Shown here piece after piece: positions 25,712 through 61,896 of a stretch of 64,000 nt of DNA. Origin of the DNA: Salvelinus alpinus. Taxonomy: Eukaryota; Chordata; Actinopteri; Salmoniformes; Salmonidae. Location of the stretch: contig NC_092115.1 of the NCBI RefSeq assembly GCF_045679555.1, forward strand, positions 33,049,596 to 33,113,595. The letters are read 5' to 3'. The notes under the pieces were generated by a model, which had not been told where the DNA came from, ran no database searches, and saw nothing but the letters and a program-made list of their open reading frames with translations. Within the stretch, counting starts at the first letter, position 1. Each line of letters opens with the position of its first letter. The position numbers were made by a program, and so were the translations under genes.

Positions 25712-27920
25712 TATACGTATGCATGTATGTATGGAGCATAATGTATTTACATTTTTTTTCACGTTTTCAATTACTGTTGACAAATAATGCATTCCGATTA
25801 TTGCATATATTGTAATGGACACCTATGATGTTTGTAAAATACTTTTTTGAAGGTTGTACTGATTATAATGAGTTAAGCTATTTGCCAGCTACGTGTGGCG
25901 CCATGTTTGTTGACATTATACAATGTATTCTGGGTGTCACATAATCTGCCAGACCAAAGATGTTATAATGAGGTGAATGAATGGTTCACTCCTCTTTCGG
26001 GTAAACTTTCGGAAGTGATGGAAGTGAAGTGGATGATCGTAGACGACACCCCCCCCCTTCAACATGCAAACTATAAACAGACCAAACTCATCTTGTCTCC
26101 TCTTATTATCTTTGGTTGACGCGGGGAAAAAAACAATCATGGCGGCGCGCACAAACTACCCATCGTTGTATTACAGCTGCGATTTCTAGAAAGTGTTTTA
26201 CTCAATTAATGTGATTAATTATAACTAGTAATTGCTATCAGCTAATTAATATAGTCGTTTATGTCAGCCGGGAGTTATAAAAGTATGACCGCTTGTGTTA
26301 TGTCGATCTTTCCTCAGTTAGCGCTAGGACAAATGTATTCTACATTTTCCGGATTGGATGATTGTGTTATGCTGTAGCTACTTCTGTGAACATCTGAACA
26401 TTGCATCCAAAAATAAACTGCTCACATTCTGGACATAACTTTGTAAGGACTGTGTTTGTGCAAAATGTTTCTGAAAAATCAGTGTGGCCAGCCCAAATGC
26501 TGATTGTTGCATCATTCGAAACTGAACGTCCTAAATACTCGTTCTAATCACACCGGTTTGATCGTACACTACAGGGACCACTGTAGAATGATCACACCTG
26601 GTGTGTTGGTACGTGTGAAAATGTTAAACCGATTTCAGAAATATGCCAAAAAGGAAAGCAAATCAACTAAATCAACTGTTTGCCCTAGTTAATCATAAGA
26701 CAGTTATATGTATTTTCCTTCAACTTTCTTGAAACAGCACAGGAATGTGTGTGTGTGAGTGTAATTGGTGCGTATGTCTACACTTTGTGTAGCTGTTAGG
26801 GATTATGCTAATGGTGACCTTCTGGTAGAGATTCAAAGGCTTTCCACCCCCCAAAATGTAAGCTATGCCTACCTGGCAGAATGATATCATGATTATTTGC
26901 ATCAATCCAGTGGCCACTTGTTTTGCAAACTCTGCAACCACATGAGCTCTACAGAAACATTGCTAAACAAACAATGGTCTCTTGCTGGTGCACACTTGCA
27001 TTAAAGGGTAACTACACCATAAATCCACATGTCTTCTATTTTTCACAGACCTCGAGAGTGGTCTCCTGATGTGGTTTAACCATTTACACTTGTAGTGGCC
27101 TGTACGTTATAGTGCTAGATGAAAATGTTTCTTACAGAAGAAATGTTAAAAACATATGCATAACCATGGTAGCAATTGAAAGGGAACAGTTTGGATATGA
27201 TTGTAAATTGATTAGACCAAAGTGAGGACACAACACTTCACTGTCACACAAGACTGAATCCAAACATTACACTATGTCGTTCATGTGCATTTTACATTTA
27301 TTGTACTTTTCGCTGCATTTCTTGATAACAAAATCTGAATAAACTCAGGATACATTCAGTAACATGATAAGAATATTCCTGGAAAATGTGTTGTAGTTGC
27401 AACATAAGACAAAAAAAGACTGAGGGGACTAACTGTTGTCTCCAAAGTGTGCACAGTTCCTAAGTAATTTCAATGCACTTTTATGACAAAAAAAAAAGTC
27501 TTCAACTATAAGGTGCTTTTTTGAGCTCTCCTAGATGTGCCATTGAGGAACTAGAGCGAGCACACTTGTAGTTGTTTTGTTTGGAACACAACCAACGGCG
27601 GTCGCTGATTGACTGAATACCCGGGGCGCGAGGTGGTTGGAGATGTCAACAAAGCAGCATGACAGAAATATGATGGCAAGTTTTTGAACTACCCATGGTT
27701 TCTTTGAGAAGATATATAAACCGATCTGTGCATTTGAACAACAGCGTAAATACACCTCAAATCAAATTGTAGTGGTCACATACACACGGTTAGCAGATGT
27801 TATTGGAGTGTAGAGAAATGCTTGTGCTTCTAGTTCCGACAGTGCAGCAATATTTAACAATTCCACAAAAACTACCTAATACAAACAAATCTAAATAAAT
27901 TAATGGAATAAGAATGTATA
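25712..27920. other. Unidentified stretch with GC-rich islands
   Basis: No gene was identified. Two patches stand out from the AT-rich background. One is 25890-26160 (ACGTGTGGCGCCATGTTTGT, ATCATGGCGGCGCGCACAAA). The other is 27580-27660 (CAACGGCGGTCGCTGATTGA, CCCGGGGCGCGAGGTGGTTG). They may belong to an unrecognised repeat or a small promoter-like island; no open frame supports either. Confidence 0.35.
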
Positions 27921-28075
27921 CACTACCGTTCAAAAGTTTGGGGTCACTTAGAAATGTCCTTGTTTTTGAAAGAAAAGCAATTTTTTTGTCCATTAAAATA
28001 ACATCAAATTGATCCGAAATACAGTGTAGACATTCTTAATGTTGTAAATGACCATTGTAGCTGGAAATGTCTGTT
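27921..28075 (+). mobile_element. Tc1-like terminal repeat, solo fragment
   Basis: Begins after TATA with CACTACCGTTCAAAAGTTTG and GGGTCACTTAGAAATGTCC, the terminus of a widespread fish Tc1 family. It continues through AAATGACCATTGTAGCTGG. No transposase and no opposite terminus are present. Confidence 0.75.
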
Positions 28076-29592
28076 ATTTTATTGCAAAGTTTCCTAGGGA
28101 CTGTAAGCGAGGCAGCCCTCTCTGTCGGAGCCATCTCATTTGCTTTACCACCTATTTTACTTTTCATGTCAAAAACCAAATGACCACTGCTGCACACGCT
28201 GCCACTGTTCTTGTCAGATTAGATTGTACTATTTAGAATGAGTAGCCAGCTCACGAAAGAACTAGTGCATAGCTAGCTAACATAATGTCACAAAGCACGA
28301 TACGCTAGCCAGTTAACTTTCATTCTGAAATAGCTTCATATTTCCGAGTTAGTCAGATATTAGTTTAGAAACACTTTGGCATGGTAGCTAACTAGCTAGC
28401 TGCTTATCAAAGGTAGACAGCTAACTTATTAATCTGATCAAATAAATCTACAGACCACATATGTAGGTTACTGTACACTATATCATTAAAAATCAAAAGC
28501 TATTTCCATGTGACAATGTTATGGGATTTGCTCCATTGGCTTTGTTGGTAGGCCATTCTGATAGGCCTACATTATGCTCAAATAGACACAATAGCCTATT
28601 GGCTACAGTCTAAAACTGTTAATGTGAGCTGGAAGTTGCACAGAATTCTCACAATGTTCAAGTTTCTGCTCACAAGACCTGAAATTTGCTCAGTGTCCAA
28701 ATAAATTTGAGGGGATATTGGTTGAATCCCAGACTAAACTTTAACGTTCTTATAGCTTTAACGAAAAGACAATATACAGTATCCCATTGAGCCCTTTTCA
28801 GCCATTGCCGAGATGTGTTGGACAGGTCTTTACAAACATTTCCGTGGTCAAAACATTAACAGGAAAAAACGACAGTGACAAGAAAGAGTATGAAAGAGTC
28901 GCAGGAGTAAAATGAAAGCAATCAATCCAGGGAGATTTAAGTGACAATTGGATTTTGCACACCTCAAACACAGGAAATAGATGGTTGAAAAAGACAGACC
29001 CTCAGGTGGGAGGGGCATGCATGTTGCTAGCTCTATTGCCAACATGACTAGCTAAGTTATAAAATACGATGCAATTCAGGGAAGCAATTCAGGGAAACAG
29101 ATCATCATTTTGGTGCGCATAGAAAGGAGTCATGAGTGCATTCAGGGACATGTGCTGCCGTGAATTTTCTTCACAGTTGACAAACACATGCTCATTCTGT
29201 TCAGAAAAACCCAGGGTATGAAGCCAAAGTGAGCTTTATGATATGGAAATGTGAAGTGCACATTTGGACTCACAAGTGTGTGGCTTGCTTGTATGACATC
29301 AAAGCTGTATTTACAATAATCTTCAACGTCTCATCTATAGAAATACATAGAGTCCTTTTCATTTACAGCATTTCCCTCACTCGGTCAATAAAAATGTGCA
29401 AAAGTTGCCCAATTAATGGGAGGGATGGGGCCAACTTCTCAGGTTCAGAACAACTGTAAGTTAAAATCCATATAGTTTAGCGCTGTGAAGCGCAGAGCCT
29501 AAGGTCTGAAGTCCTATAGCATGTTATTGTACAGCCACTGCGTTCCAATTTAGGTTTTTATCAGTGTCTAAATCTGCCATTTTCAACCCGTA
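28076..29592. other. Gene-free stretch
   Basis: Nothing coding is supported. Contains short repeated GCTAACTAGCTAGCT-like motifs near 28270-28430. Confidence 0.4.
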
Positions 29593-29595
29593 TAT

Positions 29596-29831
29596 GTAAC
29601 AGTTTAACTTTAAACCGTCCCCTCGCCCTGACCTCGGGCGCGAACCAGGGACCCTCTGCACACATCAACAACTGACACCCACGAAGCGTCGTTACCCATC
29701 GCTCCACAAAAGCCAGGGCCCTTGCAGAGCAAGGGGAAACCCTACTTCAGGTCTCAGAGCAAGTGACGTAACCGATTGAAATGCTATTAGCGCGTACCCG
29801 CTAACTAGCTAGCCATTTCACAACCGTTACA
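29596..29831 (-). mobile_element. TIR-bounded tRNA-like repeat, copy 1 (236 bp)
   Basis: Flanked by TAT on both sides. The ends are inverted: GTAACAGTTTAAC on the left and GTAACGGTTG on the reverse strand at the right. On the minus strand it has an A-box-like GGAGCGATGGGTAACGACGC and a B-box GGTTCGCGCCC (29636-29646), as in tRNA-derived SINEs. A second copy at 59903-60133 shares the whole structure. It combines TIR ends with polymerase III-like boxes. Confidence 0.8.
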
Positions 29832-29922
29832 TATACATGTAAGGGTGATTTTGACTGCTAAAACCTGAGAAAACAGGGGCAAACTGAAACATGTAAAAAC
29901 AAAAAGGGCTATTGTGTGTAGA

Positions 29923-30355
29923 TGTCACGATCGTCTTGCGGTGAGAGAGAGGACCAATGCGCAGCGTGTGAAAAATACATCTCCTTTTATTTAGAGAAGA
30001 GAAAAACACGAAACGAACACTATAACAAAAACGAAACAAAACAACAAACGACCGTGAAGCTACAAACGTAAGTGCACAACAAAAGCTACAAACGTTATAC
30101 ATAGACAATTACCCACAAAACCCAAATGCCTATGGCTGCCTTAAATATGGCTCTCAATCAGAGACAATAAACCACAGCTGCCTCTAATTGAGAACCAATC
30201 TAGGCAGCCATAGACATACAAACACCTAGACAAGACTCTGACCCATTAAACGTACAAACCCCTAGACAAACCAAAACACATACCTTCCCCATGTCACACC
30301 CTGACCTAACTAAAATAATAATGAAAACAAAGATAACTAAGGCCAGGGTGTGACA
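29923..30355 (-). repeat. LTR (3' LTR of the minus-strand element)
   Basis: 433 bp. It differs from the other LTR at only three positions that I could find (near 29957, 29968 and 30133), about 99.3% identity. Confidence 0.95.
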
Positions 30356-30427
30356 GTACCCCCCCCAAAGGTGCGGACTCCGACCGCACAACCTGACATT
30401 GAAGGGGAGGGTCCGGGGTGGGCCTTA

Positions 30428-32725
30428 TTACGGCGGCGGCTCGGGTGCGGGACGTGGCCCCCACTCCACCATTGTCAATACCCGCTTTGGTGGCTCTGGT
30501 AGATCCTGGCTGACTGGCGGCTTTGGAAGATCCTGGCTGGCTGGCGACTCTGGCTGCTCATGGCTGGCTGGCGACTCTGGCTGCTCATGGCTGGCTGGCG
30601 ACTCTGGCTGCTCATGGCTGGCTGGCGACTCTGGCTGCTCATGGCTGGCTGGCGACTCTGGCTGCTCGTGGCTGGCGGGCGACTCTGGCTGCTCATGGCT
30701 GGCGGACGGCTCTGGCTGCTCATGGCTGGCGGACGGCTCTGGCTGCTCATGGCAGGCGGACGGCTCTGGCTGATCCTGTCTGGCGGACGGCTCGGGCTGA
30801 TCCTGTCTGGCGGACGGCTCGGGCTGATCCTGTCTGGCGGACGGCTCGGGCTGATCCTGTCTGGCGGACGGCTCGGGCTGATCCTGTCTGGCGGACGGCT
30901 CTGGCTGATCCTGTCTGGCGGACGGCTCTGGCTGATCCTGTCTGGCGGACGGCTCTGGCTGATCTTGTCTGGCGAACGGCTCTAGCGGCTCGGGACAGAC
31001 GGGTGGCTCTAGCGGCTCGGGACAGACGGGCAGCTCTGACGGCTCGGGACAGACGGGCAGCTCTGACGGTGCTTGGCAGACGGGCAGCTCAGACGGTGCT
31101 TGGCAGACGGGCAGCTCAGACGGTGCTTGGCAGACGGGCAGCTCAGACGGTGCTTGGCAGACGGGCAGCTCAGACGGTGCTTGGCAGACGGGCAGCTCAG
31201 ACGGTGCTTGGCAGACGGGCAGCTCAGACGGTGCTTGGCAGACGGGCAGCTCTGACGGTGCTTGGCAGACGGGCAGCTCTGACGGTGCTTGGCAGACGGG
31301 CAGCTCTGACGGTGCTTGGCAGACGGGCAGCTCTGGCCGGCTGAGGCACACTGTATGCCTGGTGCCTGGTGCCGGAACTGGTGGTACCGGGCTAAGGACA
31401 CGCACCTTCAGGCTAGTGCGGGGAGAAGGAACAGGGCATACTGGACCCTGGAGACGCACATTAGGCCTAGTGCGTGGTGCCGGCACTGGTGGTACCGGGC
31501 TGGGGACACGCATCTCAGGGCTAGTGCGGGGAGAAGGAACAGGGCATACTGGACCCTGGAGACGCACATTAGGCCTAGTGCGTGGTGCCGGCACTGGTGG
31601 TACCGGGCTGGGGACACGCATCTCAGGGCTAGTGCGGGGAGCAGCAACAGGACGCACAGGACTCTGGGGACACACAGGAGGCTTGGTGCGTGGTGTAGGC
31701 ACTGGTGGTAATGGGCTGGAGACACGCACCATAGGGCTAGTGCGTGGAGGAGGAACAGGGCTCTGGAGACGCATAGGAAGCTTGGTGCGTGGTGCCGGAA
31801 CTGGTGGTACCGGGCTGGAGACACGCACCACAGGGTTAGGGCGTGGAGGAGGAACAGGGCTCTAGAGACGCACAGGAAGCCTGGTGCGTGGTGTAGGCAC
31901 TGGTGGTACTGGGCTGGGGCGGGGAGGTGGCGCCGGAAATACCGGACCGTGCAGGCGTACTGGCTCCCTTGAGCACTGAGCCTGCCCAACCTTACCTGGT
32001 TGTATGCTCCCCGTCGCCCGACCAGTGCGGGGAGGTGGAATAACCCGCACCGGGCTATGTAGGCGAACCGGGGACACCATGCGTAAGGCTGGTGCCATGT
32101 ATGCCGGCCCGAGGAGACGCACTGGAGACCAGACGCATTGAGCCGGCTTCATGGCACCTGGCTCAATGCCCAATCTAGCCCTGCCAGTGCGGGGAGGTGG
32201 AATAACCCGCACCGGGCTATGAACACGTACAGGAGACACCATGCGCTCTACTGCGTAACACGGTGTCTGCCCGTACTCTCGCTCTCCACGGTAAGTACAG
32301 GGAGTAGGCGCAGGTCTCCTACCTGACTTCGCCACACTCCCTTTTAGCCCCCCCCCAAGAAATTTTTGGGGCTGACTCACAGGCTTCCTACCGCGTCGTC
32401 GTGCTGCCTCCATTCGCCGGTATCCCTCCTCGCACTGCGCCAGAGAATCCCAGGCGGGCTCCGGCATTCTCCCTGGGTCTATCGCCCACCTGTCGATCTC
32501 CTCCCACGTAGTGTAGTCCTGTCTTTGCTCCTGTTTCCCTGCTACCTCCTCATACCGCCGCCTCTCGGCTTTAGCTGCCTCCAGCTCTTCACGAGGGCGG
32601 CGATATTCTCCAGGTTGAGCCCAAGGTCCCTTTCCATCCAATATCTCCTCCCATGTCCATGAATCCTTTATGCGCTGCTCCCGTTGCTGCTTTACACGCT
32701 GCTTGGTCCCGTTATGGTGGGTAAT
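30428..32725 (-). pseudogene. Proline-rich repetitive ORF of the LTR element, one nonsense codon
   Basis: One reading frame stays open from the LTR edge (about 32725) to 30428, apart from a TAG at 31864-31862. That codon sits where related repeats have Gln (RLQSPVP), so it looks like a single C-to-T change. The N-terminal part is charged and helical (WTWEEILDGKGPW, EELEAAKAERRRYEEV, YTTWEEIDRWAIDPG). The middle has repeats of the type SPVPPVPAPRT. The C-terminal third has three 9-residue tandem arrays: ELPVCQAPS, EPSARQDQP and ESPASHEQP. It resembles no known enzyme; a gag-like structural protein is possible. No ATG is obvious near the LTR. Confidence 0.7.
30530..31340 (-). repeat. Three 27-bp coding tandem arrays
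   Basis: Consecutive arrays, all with a 27-bp period: about 30535-30770 (..SHEQPESPA.. type), about 30765-30990 (..ARQDQPEPS.. type) and about 31060-31340 (..CQAPSELPV.. type). Because the period is a multiple of three and stop-poor, long open frames also appear on the plus strand. Those are shadows. Confidence 0.93.
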
Positions 32726-32727
32726 TC

Positions 32728-33160
32728 TGTCACGATCGTCTTGCGGTGAGAGAGAGGACCAAGGCGCAGCGTGTTAAAAATACATCTCCTTTTATTTAGA
32801 GAAGAGAAAAACACGAAACGAACACTATAACAAAAACGAAACAAAACAACAAACGACCGTGAAGCTACAAACGTAAGTGCACAACAAAAGCTACAAACGT
32901 TATACATAGACAATTACCCACAAAACCCAAATGCCTATGACTGCCTTAAATATGGCTCTCAATCAGAGACAATAAACCACAGCTGCCTCTAATTGAGAAC
33001 CAATCTAGGCAGCCATAGACATACAAACACCTAGACAAGACTCTGACCCATTAAACGTACAAACCCCTAGACAAACCAAAACACATACCTTCCCCATGTC
33101 ACACCCTGACCTAACTAAAATAATAATGAAAACAAAGATAACTAAGGCCAGGGTGTGACA
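32728..33160 (-). repeat. LTR (5' LTR of the minus-strand element)
   Basis: 433 bp, same length as its partner. It is followed on the minus strand by GAATTACCCACCATAACGGG, the expected place of the primer-binding site. I could not assign the tRNA. Confidence 0.93.
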
Positions 33161-34021
33161 GTAGATTGATGAGGATTTTTTTTATTTATTCCATTTTAGA
33201 ATAAGGCTGTAACGTAACAAAATGTGGAAAATGTCAAGGGGTCTGAATACTTTTGAATGCACCGTATGCTATGCTCAGTTAACTTGTGTGTCTCACCTTG
33301 GGGCAGACGTGCTCCGAGGGAAGGAGTTCCCCCTTTCTGGTCAGTGGGTCCCTCTTCCCACGGATCCCCCTCAAGAGGACTTCATGAACACCCCGCTGTC
33401 ATCCAAATACGTTGTGAAAAACTATTTCATTTATTTAAAACTTTGACAATGCATATGCTGTGGTATTCTAGTAGGAGAGTGTATAACAGTGTAGTAGTCC
33501 GAGTGTTGTTATTTCTGATGAAATGTGTGATCTAACTGCCCCACAATCCAAAGTAATAAGGTTGATATAGTAGTATATCAAAGTAATCTGACCAATTATT
33601 TAATTACATTTAACTTTGACTATATTTTTGACTGCTTTAAGTTTTTCTTTTACTTTGACTGCTTAAAAAAAAAAAAATGTCCTTCTTCAACTACCACAAA
33701 AATCATTTTAAACAGGTAAAGCAAGTCCCACAATTTTACTTCATGTAAAATTGCCATCTAGTTGCTGCAAGGTATTTATATTAGACCCACAGGTGCCTAC
33801 AACCTGCAGTAGTTGAGACTTCTCACCGCTTTGTAGCGAACTGTTTTCTGAAATTCAACCTCTGCGCTTGTCAAACAAATTCTCTCTGTGATTTCTTACC
33901 CCTTACCCATGAACTGGTATGGAATACAAATCATTAGATCACATTGAGAATTTGTCGTCATCAGTATTTTTGCGCTGTAAAGTGTTTTTGTGCCATGATT
34001 GGGGGCTCTCTAAATATGAAA

Positions 34022-35440
34022 TATAACTTTTATTTGTATTTATTATGGATCCCCATTCCTGGGGTCCAGTAGAATTAATCCAGTTATACAATTTTAAAAA
34101 CATTACAATACATTCATTACAGAATTCACAACAGACTAAGTGTGTTCCCTCGGGCCCATACTCCACTACCACATACCTACAACGCAAAATCCATGTGTCC
34201 GTACGTGTACAATGTGTATGTTATCATGTGTTTGTATGCCTATGTTTGTGTTACTTCACAGTCCCCTTTGTTCCATAAGGTGTATTTTTACCTGCTTTTT
34301 AAATCTGATTCTACTGCTTGCATCAGTTACCTGATGTGGAACAACGTTCCATGTAGTACTGTGCGCCTCCCATAGTCTGTTCTGGACTTGGCGACTATGA
34401 AGAGACCTCTGGTGCCATGTCTTGTGGGGTATGCATGGGTGTCCGTTCAGCATGTCAACACCTCTTACAAAAACAAGTAATGAGGAAGTCAATCTCTCTT
34501 CCACGTTGAGCCATGAGAGATTGCCATGCATGCGTGAACTTTTAAGGGCCAGCCGTGCTGCCCTGTTCTGAGGCAACTGCAATTTTCCCAAGTCCCTCTT
34601 TGTGGCACCTGATCATACGACTGAACAGTAGTCTAGGTGCGACAAAACCAAGGCCTGTAGTACCTGCCTTGTTGATAGTGCTGTTAAGAAGGTAGAAAAC
34701 AGGGCCTGTAGTACCTGCCTTGTTGATAGTGCTGTTAAGAAGGTAGAAACCAGGGCCTGTAGTACCTGCCTTGTTGATAGTGCTGTTAAGAAGGTAGAAA
34801 CCAGGGCCTGTAGTACCTGCCTTGTTGATAGTGTTGTTAAGAAGGTAGAAACCAGGGCCTGTAGTACCTGCCTTGTTGATAGTGTTGTTAAGAAGGTAGA
34901 AACCAGGGCCTGTAGTACCTGCCTTGTTGATAGTGCTGTTAAGAAGGTAGAGCTTTATTATGGACAGACTTCTCCCCATTTTAGCTACTATCAATATGTT
35001 TTGACCATGATAGTTTACAATCCAGGGTTATTCCAAGTAGTTTAGTCACCTCAACTTGCTAAATTTCCACATTATTCATTACAAGATGTAGTTGAGGTTT
35101 AGGGTTTAGTGAATGATTTGTCTCAAATACAATGCTTTTACTTATATTTAGGTCTAACTTATTCCTTGCTACCTATTCCGAAACTAACTGCAACTCTTTG
35201 TTAAGTGTTTCAGTCATTTCAGTTGCTGTAGTAGCTGACGTGTATAGTGTTGAGTCATCCGCATACATAGACACACTGGCCTTACTCAAAGCCAGTGGCA
35301 TGTCGTTAGTAAATATTGAGGCGCCTAAACAGATACCCTGGGGAATTCCTGCTTCTACCTGGATTATGTTTGAGAGGCTTCCATTAAAGAACACCATCTG
35401 TGTTGCACCAGGCACAAACCATATGGGTTATTACTGTGAT
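34022..35440 (-). mobile_element. LINE fragment (L2/CR1-like), minus strand
   Basis: Minus-strand coding remnants. 35415-35173 has the RT segment IPQGICLGASIF and MYADDST (YADD active site). 34591-34256 encodes a C-terminal part LPQNRAARLAL..WLNVEERLTSSLLVFV. The 3'UTR reaches 34022 with TTATTATGGATCCCCATTCC read on the plus strand. The segment between holds a 51-bp tandem repeat. It is 5' truncated and inactive. Confidence 0.82.
34650..34951 (-). repeat. 51-bp tandem repeat, about six copies, within the LINE ORF
   Basis: CCTGTAGTACCTGCCTTGTT recurs every 51 bp at 34655, 34706, 34757, 34808, 34859 and 34910. On the minus strand each unit adds 17 residues (LLNSTINKAGTTGPGFY), and the frame stays open from 34994 to 34542. 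Confidence 0.95.
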
Positions 35441-35459
35441 ATACTTTTGGGGGATTAGC

Positions 35460-36271
35460 CATTTATAGCCTCATGGTCTAGTTTCCCACTACTTCGCAGA
35501 CTGACTCAAATGTTATGTCTTTTTCTAATCTCAGCTCTTGTGGTCCTTTGAGTCTGGATCTGAGTGGAACTGCTCCTGAGTCCGCCATCAGACACCCTCC
35601 CTAACCACCATAAGGATTGGGACAGCACCTTGGCCACAACAACCTGGCCATAACAACAGCCCATACACCAGGCCAGCCAGTGGCCAGAGTGGTCCAAAAC
35701 CAAGCCCACCGTAGGCCAGGCTCCACCACCAGCTCCAAGTGAGAGCCTGCGTCACCCCACGGCCATGCCCAGGGAAGCTCCTCTGCCACAGGTAGAATCA
35801 GTGCTCACCTGCCTGATTCATGGCTAGACCTCTACAGACAAAGAGCCGGGGGCCTTTCTACTGAGGTGAGACTAAAAGCACAAGCACAATGTTGTTTTAG
35901 TATAATTCATTCATTTTCAAGGACAGCAGTTTGTTTACTACAAGGTTGAGGACAAGGGAAGCATATGTTTATATTTATCCTCATCCCAAACCATAGCCAT
36001 TTATTTATGGCTCTGTCTCAAACCACCTCTATTACTACTAAAGAACAGAACTGTACTACGCCTTCATCTGTGACTTGTCTTCAACAGCTTCAGCTGTAGC
36101 ATGTTTTAATACTGCAGTACTACTGGGCTACTCCAGAGACATGTGTCCATCAGCTTTGGTTGTTGCGTGTCTCACTGTTTTAATTATTAGTCCTGCTGTA
36201 ACACAGTAACAGATATGGTAACACAGTCAGTCAGGAGCAATGGATTCCATATTAAAACATTAATCATGGTA
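35460..36271. other. Gene-free stretch before sntg1 exon 1
   Basis: 35560-35850 is GC-richer and ends near a GTAGAA donor-like site after CTGCCACAG, so a non-coding exon cannot be excluded, but nothing confirms one. The rest is AT-rich. Confidence 0.35.
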
Positions 36272-36529
36272 CAGATTAAGATCTTAATTTGAGCCAGTTT
36301 TCTACAGCAGGAAAATAATCATGCAGCAGCAGGAAATGTGAATTATTATGTGGATTATAATGAATGGATTTTTTTTTGGCAGTTGATACATTGTTCCTAA
36401 GGGGAAATCAAGTCTGAAATGTCAAATTACAAACTTCAGAAGACTTTTTAAACCTCAAATACATAACATTTCTTGTGTTGATGGACAGTTCTCCTGCAAC
36501 AGGGTAATCAAATTAAGATTTTACATCTG
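36272..36529. mobile_element. TA-flanked MITE, 258 bp
   Basis: The left end CAGATTAAGATCTTAATTTG pairs with the right end (reverse complement CAGATGTAAAATCTTAATTT). An inner CTGCAACAGGGTAATCAAAT corresponds to CTACAGCAGGAAAATAA on the left. Flanked by TA. No coding sequence. Confidence 0.8.
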
Positions 36530-36894
36530 TAGATACTTAGGTTCTCACCTTCAGCTTATGAATTATTCATAGACATTTAATGGTCTTTGGTTTCCTCCCT
36601 GATTAATCCATGGGGTTCTGCACAGGATTCTGCTAGAAAGAAGTGAAATTGCAATGCAAATCTATTACTCTGGATTCAAATTGTTCAATCCTATGACATG
36701 ACAGTAATGAAAATAGGCAGACCATGCCGGTGGGTTTTGTGTTTATATTAAGTGTAAAGGAATACACCATCACGAAGAGCTTGATCAATCTGTGTTATTA
36801 CTAGAAATGAGAAGAACCATGTCCCTAACTAACTGCTAGGTATTTTGTTCAGGAAGCTAATTCAATTTCCTTTCCTCTTCTTTCTTTTCTCCAG

Positions 36895-36922
36895 GGCAGA
36901 TTCCCTCACTGTGCCGTAGCAC

Positions 36923-36949
<27 letters not shown>
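36895..36949 (+). CDS. sntg1: sntg1 exon with start codon (MDFKTSNEE)
   Basis: Acceptor CTTTTCTCCAG at 36894, 28 nt of 5'UTR, ATG at 36923, then MDFKTSNEE and donor GAG|GTAGCT. Mammalian SNTG1 starts MDFRTACEE at the same exon border, which fixes the start. Confidence 0.92.
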
Positions 36950-61783
<24,834 letters not shown>

Positions 61784-61896
61784 GTATGTCAACAACTTTT
61801 ACGCCTGAGGTACTGTATTTAGAAACTGCTGAGTAGCAAATCTCAGGGTCTGTGTTTGAAAGGTGACATGAAAAAGAGAAGAGATCTGTGCTATGT

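Larger units (their letters stand above)
29923..33160 (-). mobile_element. Young LTR retrotransposon with proline-rich ORF only, 3238 bp
   Basis: Two direct LTRs of 433 bp bound 2.37 kb of internal sequence. The target duplication is a perfect 5-bp GTAGA (29918-29922 and 33161-33165). LTRs begin TGTCAC and end GTGACA. The polypurine tract AAAG..GGGGGGGG (minus strand) abuts the LTR at 30356-30372, which sets the orientation as minus. The internal part encodes one long proline-rich frame and no recognisable protease, reverse transcriptase, RNase H or integrase. It must depend on enzymes supplied by another element. Confidence 0.92.
29906..33264. mobile_element. Tc1 terminal remnant split by the LTR element
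   Basis: The sequence before the LTR element (about 29908-29922, TATTGTGTGTAGA) and after it (33166-33264, TTGATGAGG..AATGTCAAGGGGTCTGAATAC..GAATGCACCG then TA) joins into one Tc1 terminal repeat. It is the same family as the element at 56920. Only this end is present. Confidence 0.7.

Noticed and set aside
30399-31865. Long plus-strand open frames (up to 273 codons) of Gly/Trp/Ala-rich repeats
   Set aside because: They are antisense to the 27-bp coding arrays of the LTR element, and their openness follows from a period divisible by three. Orientation is fixed as minus by the polypurine tract.
34650-34951. Regular repeats that could be mistaken for a CRISPR array
   Set aside because: There are no unique spacers between the 51-bp units. 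It is a tandem repeat inside a vertebrate LINE.
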